64,000 bases of DNA, taken from contig CAZCNY010000001.1 in assembly GCA_964500675.1 (NCBI GenBank), positions 682,001-746,000 on the forward strand. The letters run 5' to 3'. The DNA is from CAMLJR01 sp964500675. Its GTDB lineage: Bacteria; Pseudomonadota; Gammaproteobacteria; Pseudomonadales; CAMLJR01. This document shows, one piece after another, positions 57,370-64,000 of the stretch; the first letter of the stretch is position 1; each line of letters opens with the position of its first letter. The notes below the pieces were generated by a model that was not told the DNA's origin, made no database searches, and saw only the letters and a list, made by a program, of their open reading frames with translations. A program made the position numbers and the translations under genes.

Positions 57370-57810
57370 ATGGCAGCTAAGAAACAAGAGGCAGTTACGT
57401 CATTCCAAAACTTCGAGCCGTATAAGCCCAAAAAGGGCGAAGCGTACATGAGCGAGCGGCAGAAAGATCACTTCCGTCACATCCTGCGGCAATGGAAAGC
57501 GGAACTGATGGAAGAAGTCGATCGCACGGTTTCGCATATGAAAGATGAAGCCGCAAACTTTCCCGATCCCGCCGATCGCGCCACACAAGAAGAAGAATTC
57601 AGCCTCGAATTACGCGCGCGCGACCGCGAACGCAAGCTCATCAAAAAAATCGATTCCACACTCGATTTGATCGACAACGACGATTACGGTTATTGCGAAG
57701 CCTGCGGCGTGGAAATCGGCATCAAGCGCCTCGAAGCGCGCCCGACCGCGACCAAGTGCATCGATTGCAAAACGCTCGATGAAATCAAAGAGAAGCAAGA
57801 GCACGGCTGA
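57370..57810 (+). CDS. dksA: RNA polymerase-binding transcription factor DksA
   Basis: DksA works with ppGpp at the RNA polymerase secondary channel. The ATG at 57370 gives 146 residues. The coiled-coil tip DPADRA (DxxDxA) is intact, as is the zinc finger with CEAC and CIDC 17 residues apart. The N-terminal helix YMSERQKDHFRHILRQWKAE is typical. gluQ starts within its last 32 bases, the usual dksA-gluQ coupling. Confidence 0.97.
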   Translation: MAAKKQEAVTSFQNFEPYKPKKGEAYMSERQKDHFRHILRQWKAELMEEVDRTVSHMKDEAANFPDPADRATQEEEFSLELRARDRERKLIKKIDSTLDLIDNDDYGYCEACGVEIGIKRLEARPTATKCIDCKTLDEIKEKQEHG

Positions 57811-58723
57811 GTTTCCCGCGCACTATGTCGGGCGCTTCGCGCCCTCGCCCACCGGTCCCCTGCATTTCGGTTCACTGCTCGCAGCACTCGCGAGCTTTCT
57901 CGACGCGCGCGCCCGCGGCGGACAATGGCTCGTGCGCATTGAGGATATCGATCCGCCGCGCGAAGCACCGGGAGCCACCGCAGCGATTCTGGATTGTCTG
58001 CGCGCTCATTCGCTCGATTGGGATGGCGATGTGCTGTATCAAAGTCAGCGCACGTCGATTTATCGGGAAGCCTGCACGCGCTTGATCGAGCGGCGACGCG
58101 CGTTTTACTGCACCTGTTCGCGCCTCGACTTAGCCGGCAATGGCCACATCTACGCGGGTCGCTGCCGCCAGGTTTTTGAAAAGCCGCAGCCGCCATTTGC
58201 GATTCGTCTGCTCGCCGACGATGTCGATATCCGCGTCGATGATCGCATTCAACCCGAGCTGACTGAAAACATTGCGCGCGATGTCGGCGATTTCGTTATT
58301 TACCGCAAAGAAGCGCTGCCTGCCTATCAACTCGCCGTCGTCATCGATGATGCCGCGCATCATGTCACGCATGTCGTGCGCGGATCGGATTTACTCGAAT
58401 CGACCGCGCGGCAGATTTTCTTGCAGCGTTGCCTGCAACTGCCAACGCCTCAATACGCGCATATTCCCGTTATCGCCAATGCACAACACCAAAAATTGAG
58501 TAAACAAACGCGCGCGCACGCACTCGACAACAATGCGGCAAGCGAAAATTTATTGGCAGCACTCGAGTTCTTGCATCAACCCCTGCCGCCCGCGGCAGAA
58601 GCAAAATCGACAACGAGTATTTTGCGATGGGCGATTGGGCACTGGAATATCGCATCGATACCACGCCAACGCGAATTGTGCGGCGCGGCATTGCCGCCGC
58701 GCTGTCGACACTTTGCAGCTTAA
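57779..58723 (+). CDS. gluQ: Glutamyl-Q tRNA(Asp) synthetase
   Basis: GluQ adds glutamate to the queuosine base at position 34 of tRNA-Asp. The 314-residue truncated GluRS-like enzyme has YVGRFAPSPTGPLHFGSLLA (HIGH-type motif) and WLVRIEDIDPPREAPG. A zinc site is formed by CTC and the YAGRC cysteine, and the KMSKS-type loop reads HQKLSKQT near residue 240. The ATG at 57779 lies inside dksA, 32 bp before its stop; later non-ATG starts are possible. It lacks the anticodon-binding domain, as the family does. Confidence 0.95.
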   Translation: MKSKRSKSTAEFPAHYVGRFAPSPTGPLHFGSLLAALASFLDARARGGQWLVRIEDIDPPREAPGATAAILDCLRAHSLDWDGDVLYQSQRTSIYREACTRLIERRRAFYCTCSRLDLAGNGHIYAGRCRQVFEKPQPPFAIRLLADDVDIRVDDRIQPELTENIARDVGDFVIYRKEALPAYQLAVVIDDAAHHVTHVVRGSDLLESTARQIFLQRCLQLPTPQYAHIPVIANAQHQKLSKQTRAHALDNNAASENLLAALEFLHQPLPPAAEAKSTTSILRWAIGHWNIASIPRQRELCGAALPPRCRHFAA

Positions 58724-58792
58724 CACGGATGTATTTTCATCCCGGGTTAATAGTAACATCGCGCCAATAAAACCCCGCTGCGCTGGTAGCCT

Positions 58793-58969
58793 ATGTACCT
58801 CAATCCAACCTTACTCCTTTTGTTCGGCCTGCTATTCGTATTCGCGCCTTCACTGCAGGAATGGGTACTCAACGGCAACGATATGTGGTACCGACCCTAC
58901 ATCGTTTGGATCGCCTTGATCGCATTTATCTATTGGAGCCAACGCGGCAAGGCGCGCGATGAATTTTAA
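58793..58969 (+). CDS. Small membrane protein upstream of cbrA (CbrX-like)
   Basis: A 58-residue frame has two hydrophobic segments: PTLLLLFGLLFVFAPSL (5-21) and YIVWIALIAFIYW (36-48), then a basic tail (SQRGKARDEF). Its last 11 bases overlap the cbrA start (ATG 58959 inside the final codons). That fits translational coupling, as described for the small ORF before cbrA in Pseudomonas. GCTGGTAGC is the weak upstream purine region. Recognised by size, location and overlap, not by a sequence motif. Confidence 0.8.
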   Translation: MYLNPTLLLLFGLLFVFAPSLQEWVLNGNDMWYRPYIVWIALIAFIYWSQRGKARDEF

Positions 58970-61889
58970 TCTTGCGCATCTTTTTTTCGCGGGACTGGCA
59001 TATCTGCTGTTGCTATTTGCCATCGCCCATTGGAGTGAGCGCGGCCACATCCCCAAACGCTTGTTGCGGCACCCGCTGGTGTATATTTTCTCGCTCGCGG
59101 TATTCGGCGGCAGCGGTCTCATTTATAGCACCGTGGAGACAGCCTATCGCTATGGCTACGGTTATCTTGCGATGTACACCGGGGTCAGCGGCACGCTGCT
59201 TTTTGCCCCGTTGCTATTGGTGCCGCTGCTGCGCATCTGTCGTCAATATCAGCTGGCTTCGCTCGCCGATCTGCTGACTTTCCGTTTTCGCAGTCAGTGG
59301 GTCGGTTCCGCCGTCACCCTCTTTTTATTGCTCGCGATGATGCCGCTATTGGCACTGCAAATTCGCGCCGTCGCCGACACCGCGCACATTCTAAGCAGCA
59401 GCCAATGGGGTTTTTCGAGCGCAAGACGCGCCGATCATCTCGCGCTCGTTTTCTGTGTGATTATTTCTATCTTCACGATTTTATTCGGCTCCAAGCACCG
59501 CTCCGCACATCAACGTCACGAGGGCTTGGTCGCAGCGATCGCATTTGAATCGCTCGTCAATTTGCTGGTGCTGCTCTGCCTCGGGGCCGTCGCGATCTTC
59601 GGTGTTTTCGGCGGCCTGCACGGCATGAACCAATGGTTGCTCGACAACGCGGATGTACTGGCGATGATGCGATCGCCGCTGCGGCAGGATTCGGCGCGCT
59701 CGCTCATGCTGATTTTTTTCTCGGTAACGGTGTGCATGCCGCATATGTTTCATATGTTATTCGCAGAAAACCACAGCGCCAAAGCGCTGCATACCGCGAG
59801 CTGGGGGTTTTCGATATTGATGCTGGTGTTTAGTTTGCCGGTATTGCCGATCCTCTGGGCCGGGCTGAAACTCAAGGGCCAGTTGCCGCCCGAATATTTC
59901 GCGCTGACGCTCGGTATCGAGAGCCATCAACCCTTGGTAGCGCTATTGGTTTTCATCGGCAGCCTTTCGGCCGCCTGCGGTACCATTATCGTCACCACAT
60001 TGGCGATCGCGTCGATGTGTCTCAATCATTTGATTCTGCCTTTTTATCAACCCGGCAACGAGCGCGACATCTACCGCTGGCTGCTATGGATCCGCCGCAG
60101 TTTAATCGTGGCAATTATTTTGTGCGGCTATGGATTTTATCGCGCGATCGGCGAGCACGAAGCATTGTCGGCGCTCGGTATGACCGCGTATGTCGCCACA
60201 TTGCAATTCATGCCAGGCGTGCTCGCCGTGCTGTATTGGTCGCGCGGCAATCGCGCAGGATTTTTAGGCGGACTAATCGCCGGCTTCATCGTGTGGTTCA
60301 CGTTCATGATGCTGCCATTGGTGAGCAATCTCGATCCATCGATACAGTTATCGCAGCTGCTGAACATCGCATCGCCAAAAGAAGTCTGGAGCGGCACGAC
60401 ACTGCTATCGCTGGCACTCAACACTTTAATTTTCGCCGTCGTGTCGCTGCTGGTACCAGCCACCGGCGAAGAGCGGGCCGTTGCCCAAGTATGTGCAGTC
60501 GACGAATTGAACCGGCCGCAGCGGCGCACGCTCAACGTGCACGGTGTGCATGAAATCGAACAGCGCCTCGCCGGCGCGCTCGGCGAGGCCGGCGCAACGC
60601 GCGAAGTGGCGCGAGCGCTCGCGGATTTAGAGCTCGATCGCAGCGAAAATCGTCCTTACGCATTGCGTCGCTTGCGCGATCGCATCGAAACCAATTTATC
60701 GGGATTACTCGGCCCGGCCGTGGCTCTCGACATGGTTAATCGCCTTCTGCCCTACGAGCAAGCGGGCGCGGAATCCACCGAGGATATCAACCTGATCGAA
60801 TCGCGACTCGAGCGCTACAAATACCATCTTACCGGTCTCGCCGCCGACCTCGACAGCCTGCGCCGTCATCACCGGCAAACGCTGCAAGATTTGCCAATCG
60901 GTTTGTGCTCGCTCGGGCGCGACCGCGAAATTCTGATGTGGAATCACGCCATGGAAGCGCTGACCGGCGTTAGTCTCTACGACGTAATCGGCTCTCACGT
61001 ATCGAATCTGCCAGCACCATGGCGACATGTGCTCGACGATTTTTTCGACGCCGCCGAAACACATTTACACAAGCAGCGCATCGAAATCGATGGCCGCGCG
61101 CGCTGGATTAGTTTGGTCAAAGCCAGCCCCGAATACACCAACCTGCACGACGGTCAGGTCATCGTCGTCGAGGATATAACCGAGACACAGTTGCTCGAAG
61201 AAGAACTTGTTCATAGCGAGCGGCTCGCTTCGATCGGCCGGCTCGCCGCGGGCGTTGCACACGAGATCGGCAATCCGGTCACGGGCATTGCCTGCCTCGC
61301 GCAGAACCTTAAATATGATACGGAAAATTCGGAAAGCCTGCAGGCGGCCGACGAAATTCTCAAACAGACCAACCGCATTTCGCGGATTGTGCAATCGCTC
61401 GTGAACTTTTCACATACGGGCGCGCGCGGGCAACCCGAACCGATGTCACTACGCCCAAGCATCGATGAGGCGACCCACCTGCTCGCGCTGAATAAAGGTG
61501 CGCGGCCTGTGCAATTTATTAATCGTTGCGACGCAGCCACCCGGATAGTGGCGGATGATCAGCGTCTATTACAGATATTCGTCAACCTGCTCTCGAACGC
61601 GCGCGATGCCAGCGCCGATGACGCCGCGATTATTATCGACTGCGCGCCCGCCGAGAATCTTGCGCACATCACGATTACCGATAGCGGCAGCGGCATCGCC
61701 AAAGAACACATCGACCGCGTTTTTGAACCGTTCTTCACCACCAAAGAACCCGGCCAAGGAACTGGCCTCGGTCTCGCGATGGTCTACAGCATCGTCGAAG
61801 ATTTGAGCGGCAGCATCGATATCGAAAGCCCCGTCGCCGAGCAAAACTGCGGCACGCGCATCCACATTTGGCTGCCATTGGCAACTTGA
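58959..61889 (+). CDS. cbrA: Sensor histidine kinase CbrA with SLC5-type transporter domain
   Basis: CbrA controls carbon/nitrogen balance with CbrB. The 976-residue membrane protein has an N-terminal sodium/solute-symporter-like domain (about 1-500, ~13 hydrophobic helices, e.g. AYRYGYGYLAMYTGVSGTLL, MLIFFSVTVCMPHMFHMLFA). A linker and a PAS domain follow (about 645-745: DLPIGLCSLGRDREILMWNH). HisKA has His768 in AAGVAHEIGNPVTGIACLAQ, and HATPase_c has LLQIFVNLLSNARDASADDA, ITDSGSGIAKEHIDRVFEPF and GTGLGLAMVYSIVEDL. Whether it transports histidine, as reported for Pseudomonas CbrA, cannot be told. It is preceded by dksA-gluQ as in Pseudomonas. Confidence 0.95.
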   Translation: MNFNLAHLFFAGLAYLLLLFAIAHWSERGHIPKRLLRHPLVYIFSLAVFGGSGLIYSTVETAYRYGYGYLAMYTGVSGTLLFAPLLLVPLLRICRQYQLASLADLLTFRFRSQWVGSAVTLFLLLAMMPLLALQIRAVADTAHILSSSQWGFSSARRADHLALVFCVIISIFTILFGSKHRSAHQRHEGLVAAIAFESLVNLLVLLCLGAVAIFGVFGGLHGMNQWLLDNADVLAMMRSPLRQDSARSLMLIFFSVTVCMPHMFHMLFAENHSAKALHTASWGFSILMLVFSLPVLPILWAGLKLKGQLPPEYFALTLGIESHQPLVALLVFIGSLSAACGTIIVTTLAIASMCLNHLILPFYQPGNERDIYRWLLWIRRSLIVAIILCGYGFYRAIGEHEALSALGMTAYVATLQFMPGVLAVLYWSRGNRAGFLGGLIAGFIVWFTFMMLPLVSNLDPSIQLSQLLNIASPKEVWSGTTLLSLALNTLIFAVVSLLVPATGEERAVAQVCAVDELNRPQRRTLNVHGVHEIEQRLAGALGEAGATREVARALADLELDRSENRPYALRRLRDRIETNLSGLLGPAVALDMVNRLLPYEQAGAESTEDINLIESRLERYKYHLTGLAADLDSLRRHHRQTLQDLPIGLCSLGRDREILMWNHAMEALTGVSLYDVIGSHVSNLPAPWRHVLDDFFDAAETHLHKQRIEIDGRARWISLVKASPEYTNLHDGQVIVVEDITETQLLEEELVHSERLASIGRLAAGVAHEIGNPVTGIACLAQNLKYDTENSESLQAADEILKQTNRISRIVQSLVNFSHTGARGQPEPMSLRPSIDEATHLLALNKGARPVQFINRCDAATRIVADDQRLLQIFVNLLSNARDASADDAAIIIDCAPAENLAHITITDSGSGIAKEHIDRVFEPFFTTKEPGQGTGLGLAMVYSIVEDLSGSIDIESPVAEQNCGTRIHIWLPLAT

Positions 61890-62024
61890 AGGCCCGCCTT
61901 GAGTGGCAAAAAAATCGGCGACGCGTTATCGTGGCAAGCTCTGGCAAAATCGTAACCATCCTCACTACACGATGCTGCAGTTAACGTGCAGTGAAGCGAA
62001 TACAAGTATTTCGATGAGCTTCGC

Positions 62025-63473
62025 ATGGACAAAATTCTCATAGTCGAAGATGAAGACGTTATCCGCAACGCGTTGCGCCGGTTGCTCGAGCGCAATGGCT
62101 ACGCGGTTTCCGAAGCGATATCCGTGCAAAACGCTATCGACGATTTCACGCTCGAGGATTTCCAACTCATTATCAGCGATCTGCGTCTGCCAGGCGCGCC
62201 GGGCACCGATCTCATTCAAAAAACCGATGAAGTTCCAGTGCTGATCATGACCAGCTACGCTAGCGTACGCTCCGCGGTGGACTCACTGAAAGCGGGCGCA
62301 GTCGATTACATCGCCAAACCGTTCAACCACGAAGAAATGCTCGCCACGGTGGAGCATATCATCGCCGATAACCGCCGCGCACCCGAAGAAAACCAAGTGA
62401 ATCAGCCGCGGCGCACCGGTAAACGCGGCCAGCCGCAACTCGGCGGAATGATCGGCAGCTGTAAGCCGATGCTGAAATTGTACGATCATGTCCGAAAGGT
62501 CGCGCCAGCCAATACCACGGTATTAATCCATGGCGAAACCGGCACTGGCAAAGAGCTTGTTGCCAAAGCCATCCATCAACAAAGTAAACGCGCTGAACAA
62601 CCGCTGATCTGCGTCAATTGCGCAGCGATCCCTGAAACTCTCATCGAGTCTGAGCTTTTCGGCTATGAAAAAGGTGCGTTCACCGGGGCCAACACCAACC
62701 GTGTCGGCTTGATCGAAGCCGCCGATACCGGCACGCTGTTCCTAGACGAAATCGGTGAGCTGCCTGTGGAGGCGCAAGCGCGTCTATTGCGGTTTATACA
62801 GGAAAAGGAAATTCGCCGAATCGGCGCCGTACAATCTAAGCAAGTCGATGTGCGGCTGATCTGCGCCACCCATCGCGACTTAAAAGCCCTGTGCGAACAA
62901 GGTAAGTTTCGCCAGGACTTGTACTATCGCATCAATGTGATGCGACTCACGCTGCCGCCGCTGCGCGAGCGCGGAAAAGATATTCTCGAAATCGCCGAAG
63001 TGCTGCTTCTGCGGCGTTGCGAAGAGCTCGGTAAAGCGCCACTGCATTTTTCACCCAAATCGATCCAGGCGATCACAACTTATAGCTGGCCAGGCAACGT
63101 ACGCGAACTTGAAAACGTGGTGGAGCGCGCCGTCTTGCTTTGTGAACACGAAGAGATCGACAACGATCTGCTCGACATTGATCTCGAGTTGGTGAACATC
63201 AATCAGCTGCGTGGACAGCCAGAACCAACATTGTTAAATGCCGCTGCGGACCATGTCGCGAAACCCCAGCCCATCACGATGAGTAATGATCCCACCGAAG
63301 AGCTCTCACTCGAGGATTACTTTCAGCACTTCGTGCTAGAGCATCAAGATTCTATGAATGAGACCGAACTCGCCCAAAAACTTGGGGTCAGTAGAAAATG
63401 CTTATGGGAGCGCCGTCAACGCCTGGGCATTCCGCGCAAGAAGGCCAGCAGCAAAGCCGCCAACGCACCCTAA
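62025..63473 (+). CDS. cbrB: Sigma-54-dependent response regulator CbrB
   Basis: The 482-residue NtrC-family activator has a receiver domain (1-115, Asp52 in IISDLRLPGAPG) and an AAA+ domain with Walker A GETGTGKE (170-177). The sigma-54-contacting GAFTGA is complete (217-222), and GTLFLDEIGELPVEAQARLL provides Walker B. A C-terminal Fis-type helix-turn-helix follows (ELAQKLGVSRKCLWERRQRL). Partner of CbrA by adjacency (135 bp). Its expected targets are sigma-54 promoters; one lies 171 bp beyond its stop (see 63644). Confidence 0.96.
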   Translation: MDKILIVEDEDVIRNALRRLLERNGYAVSEAISVQNAIDDFTLEDFQLIISDLRLPGAPGTDLIQKTDEVPVLIMTSYASVRSAVDSLKAGAVDYIAKPFNHEEMLATVEHIIADNRRAPEENQVNQPRRTGKRGQPQLGGMIGSCKPMLKLYDHVRKVAPANTTVLIHGETGTGKELVAKAIHQQSKRAEQPLICVNCAAIPETLIESELFGYEKGAFTGANTNRVGLIEAADTGTLFLDEIGELPVEAQARLLRFIQEKEIRRIGAVQSKQVDVRLICATHRDLKALCEQGKFRQDLYYRINVMRLTLPPLRERGKDILEIAEVLLLRRCEELGKAPLHFSPKSIQAITTYSWPGNVRELENVVERAVLLCEHEEIDNDLLDIDLELVNINQLRGQPEPTLLNAAADHVAKPQPITMSNDPTEELSLEDYFQHFVLEHQDSMNETELAQKLGVSRKCLWERRQRLGIPRKKASSKAANAP

Positions 63474-63522
63474 TCCACAACGCTGCCGATAGCAGTAAAA
63501 TTAGACTTGTCAAATCAAGACG

Positions 63523-63549
63523 CGTTACCAATCTGTAATTTTGGTAACG
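63523..63549. promoter_or_regulatory. Inverted repeat, candidate CbrB enhancer site
   Basis: CGTTACCAA - 9 nt - TTGGTAACG: perfect nine-base-pair dyad. It is centred about 108 bp upstream of the -24 box at 63644, a usual distance for an NtrC-family activator. An extra half-site CGTAAC lies near 63565. No T-tract follows, so it is not a convincing terminator for cbrB. Confidence 0.65.
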
Positions 63550-63643
63550 ATTTCCGAGAACGAACGTAACATCACCGCACTATCTCGCCATATGCTGCGC
63601 CTAGAAAATCATTAACCACTTGAAATAAATATACATTTTATAT

Positions 63644-63659
63644 TGGCACACCAACTGCT
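63644..63659 (+). promoter_or_regulatory. Sigma-54 promoter downstream of cbrB
   Basis: TTGGCAC-N5-CTGCT: GG (63645-63646) and GC (63657-63658) exactly 10 nt apart, with a full TGGCAC -24 box. Predicted transcription start about 63670. It does not precede any coding gene within the window. Confidence 0.85.
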
Positions 63660-63670
63660 TAGGTATACAT

Positions 63671-63835
63671 CAAAATATAACAACAAATAATAATATGAGC
63701 TGGTTAAACCAATTTAGACTAAACAGGTATCAGCCAAACATAACAATAATGAAAATATTTTGATCAGCAGACGCTAACAATAAAATAAAGCTCAAGCGAG
63801 ACCTGGATGGGGAAGGCAACTTCCCCATTTGCATT
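63671..63835 (+). ncRNA. Candidate CrcZ-like small RNA (Hfq/Crc sponge)
   Basis: A transcript from the sigma-54 promoter would be about 165 nt and noncoding. It holds three A-rich CA motifs of the AAnAAnAA type: AACAACAAATAATAAT (63679-63694), AACAATAA (63742-63749) and AACAATAAAATAAA (63776-63789). A nine-base-pair hairpin (63807-63828) follows. In Pseudomonas, CrcZ is made from a CbrB- and sigma-54-dependent promoter right after cbrB and titrates Hfq/Crc through such motifs. The 5' end and exact 3' end are inferred. CrcZ of Pseudomonas is longer (about 400 nt), so the RNA could continue past the hairpin. Confidence 0.65.
63807..63833 (+). terminator. Hairpin at the end of the candidate sRNA
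   Basis: ATGGGGAAG - GCAA - CTTCCCCAT, then TTGCATT. Stem is strong; the T-tract is interrupted, so termination may be partial. Confidence 0.65.
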
Positions 63836-64000
63836 ACTGCCCCCTCCTATTTTTACTTTACCACCCTTGCTGAAATATCACTTTCAAGAACTTAACCACC
63901 AACCTTACGCCACGTGATCAAACCATAAGATCGTTACCATGCATGGCCGAAGTAACAGATTTCGGGACTCCTAGTAACAATTCAGCTGATCGCAACAATC
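63836..64000. other. Noncoding 3' flank with GTTAC/GTAAC sites
   Basis: No coding frame is supported. It contains GTTAC (63933-63937), GTAAC (63952-63956) and GTAAC (63974-63978), the same half-sites as in the inverted repeat at 63523. They may belong to a second activator-dependent unit starting beyond the window. Confidence 0.4.

Noticed and set aside
63523..63549. Inverted repeat after cbrB as a Rho-independent terminator
   Set aside because: Stem is only moderately GC-rich and is followed by ATTTCCG, without a T-tract. Position relative to the sigma-54 promoter suits an enhancer better.

Overview
This window comes from the chromosome of a motile gammaproteobacterium. Three features resemble Pseudomonas and its relatives: the flgBCDE / flgFGHIJKL / cheVR / flgAMN layout with sigma-54 and sigma-28 type promoters, the dksA-gluQ-(small ORF)-cbrA-cbrB order, and a complete arn set for aminoarabinose modification of lipid A. 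The genus cannot be fixed from the sequence alone. I see no phage, plasmid, insertion sequence or CRISPR array.

Layout. 1-20.4 kb is a flagellar and chemotaxis block. It starts with a truncated response regulator and fliS on the minus strand. Then come fliC-flaG-fliD-fliT (plus), flgLKJIHGFEDCB with cheR and cheV (minus), and flgA-flgM-flgN (plus). Perfect or near-perfect sigma-28 sites precede fliC and flgM. Sigma-54 sites precede flgB and flgF, with weaker candidates before fliD and flgA. 20.5-33.5 kb is mixed: gpt, tRNA-Arg(CCU), an AraC-type regulator divergent from a methyltransferase, a glutathione transferase, trmO, a REC-kinase-REC hybrid beside a triple-PAS HisKA_2 kinase, a crotonase, two L,D-transpeptidase-type genes and a double CDGSH protein. 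This part ends in an AT-richer islet holding an antitoxin-like small gene and a HEPN-like gene. 33.6-39.7 kb is gltB-gltD.

40.2-51.6 kb is the lipid A block. arnB, arnC and two GT39/ArnT-like membrane glycosyltransferases lie on the minus strand, divergent from arnA-arnD-arnE-arnF-arnT on the plus strand. This gives every step from UDP-4-keto-pentose to transfer of L-Ara4N onto lipid A, with three candidate transferases. 51.8-57 kb carries a DgcZ-like zinc-binding diguanylate cyclase, tRNA-Arg(ACG), a DUF4404 protein, alkaline phosphatase, a CnoX-like thioredoxin and an aminotransferase. 57.4-64 kb carries dksA, gluQ, a CbrX-like small ORF, cbrA and cbrB.

Most notable signals. (1) Downstream of cbrB there is a 9+9 inverted repeat, a canonical sigma-54 promoter, three A-rich CA motifs and a hairpin. 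This is the expected anatomy of a CrcZ-type small RNA that titrates Hfq/Crc. (2) Several gene ends carry short tandem repeats (14-23 bp) whose unit includes the stop codon or ribosome-binding site of the neighbouring gene (flgB, flgF, cnoX, ycbB, araC-like, flgD). (3) Palindromic CCCTCTCC/GGAGAGGG elements lie inside the arn operon, where they appear to supply the end of arnF and the ribosome-binding site of arnT. Promoters, sRNA and repeats were read by eye; no searches were run.
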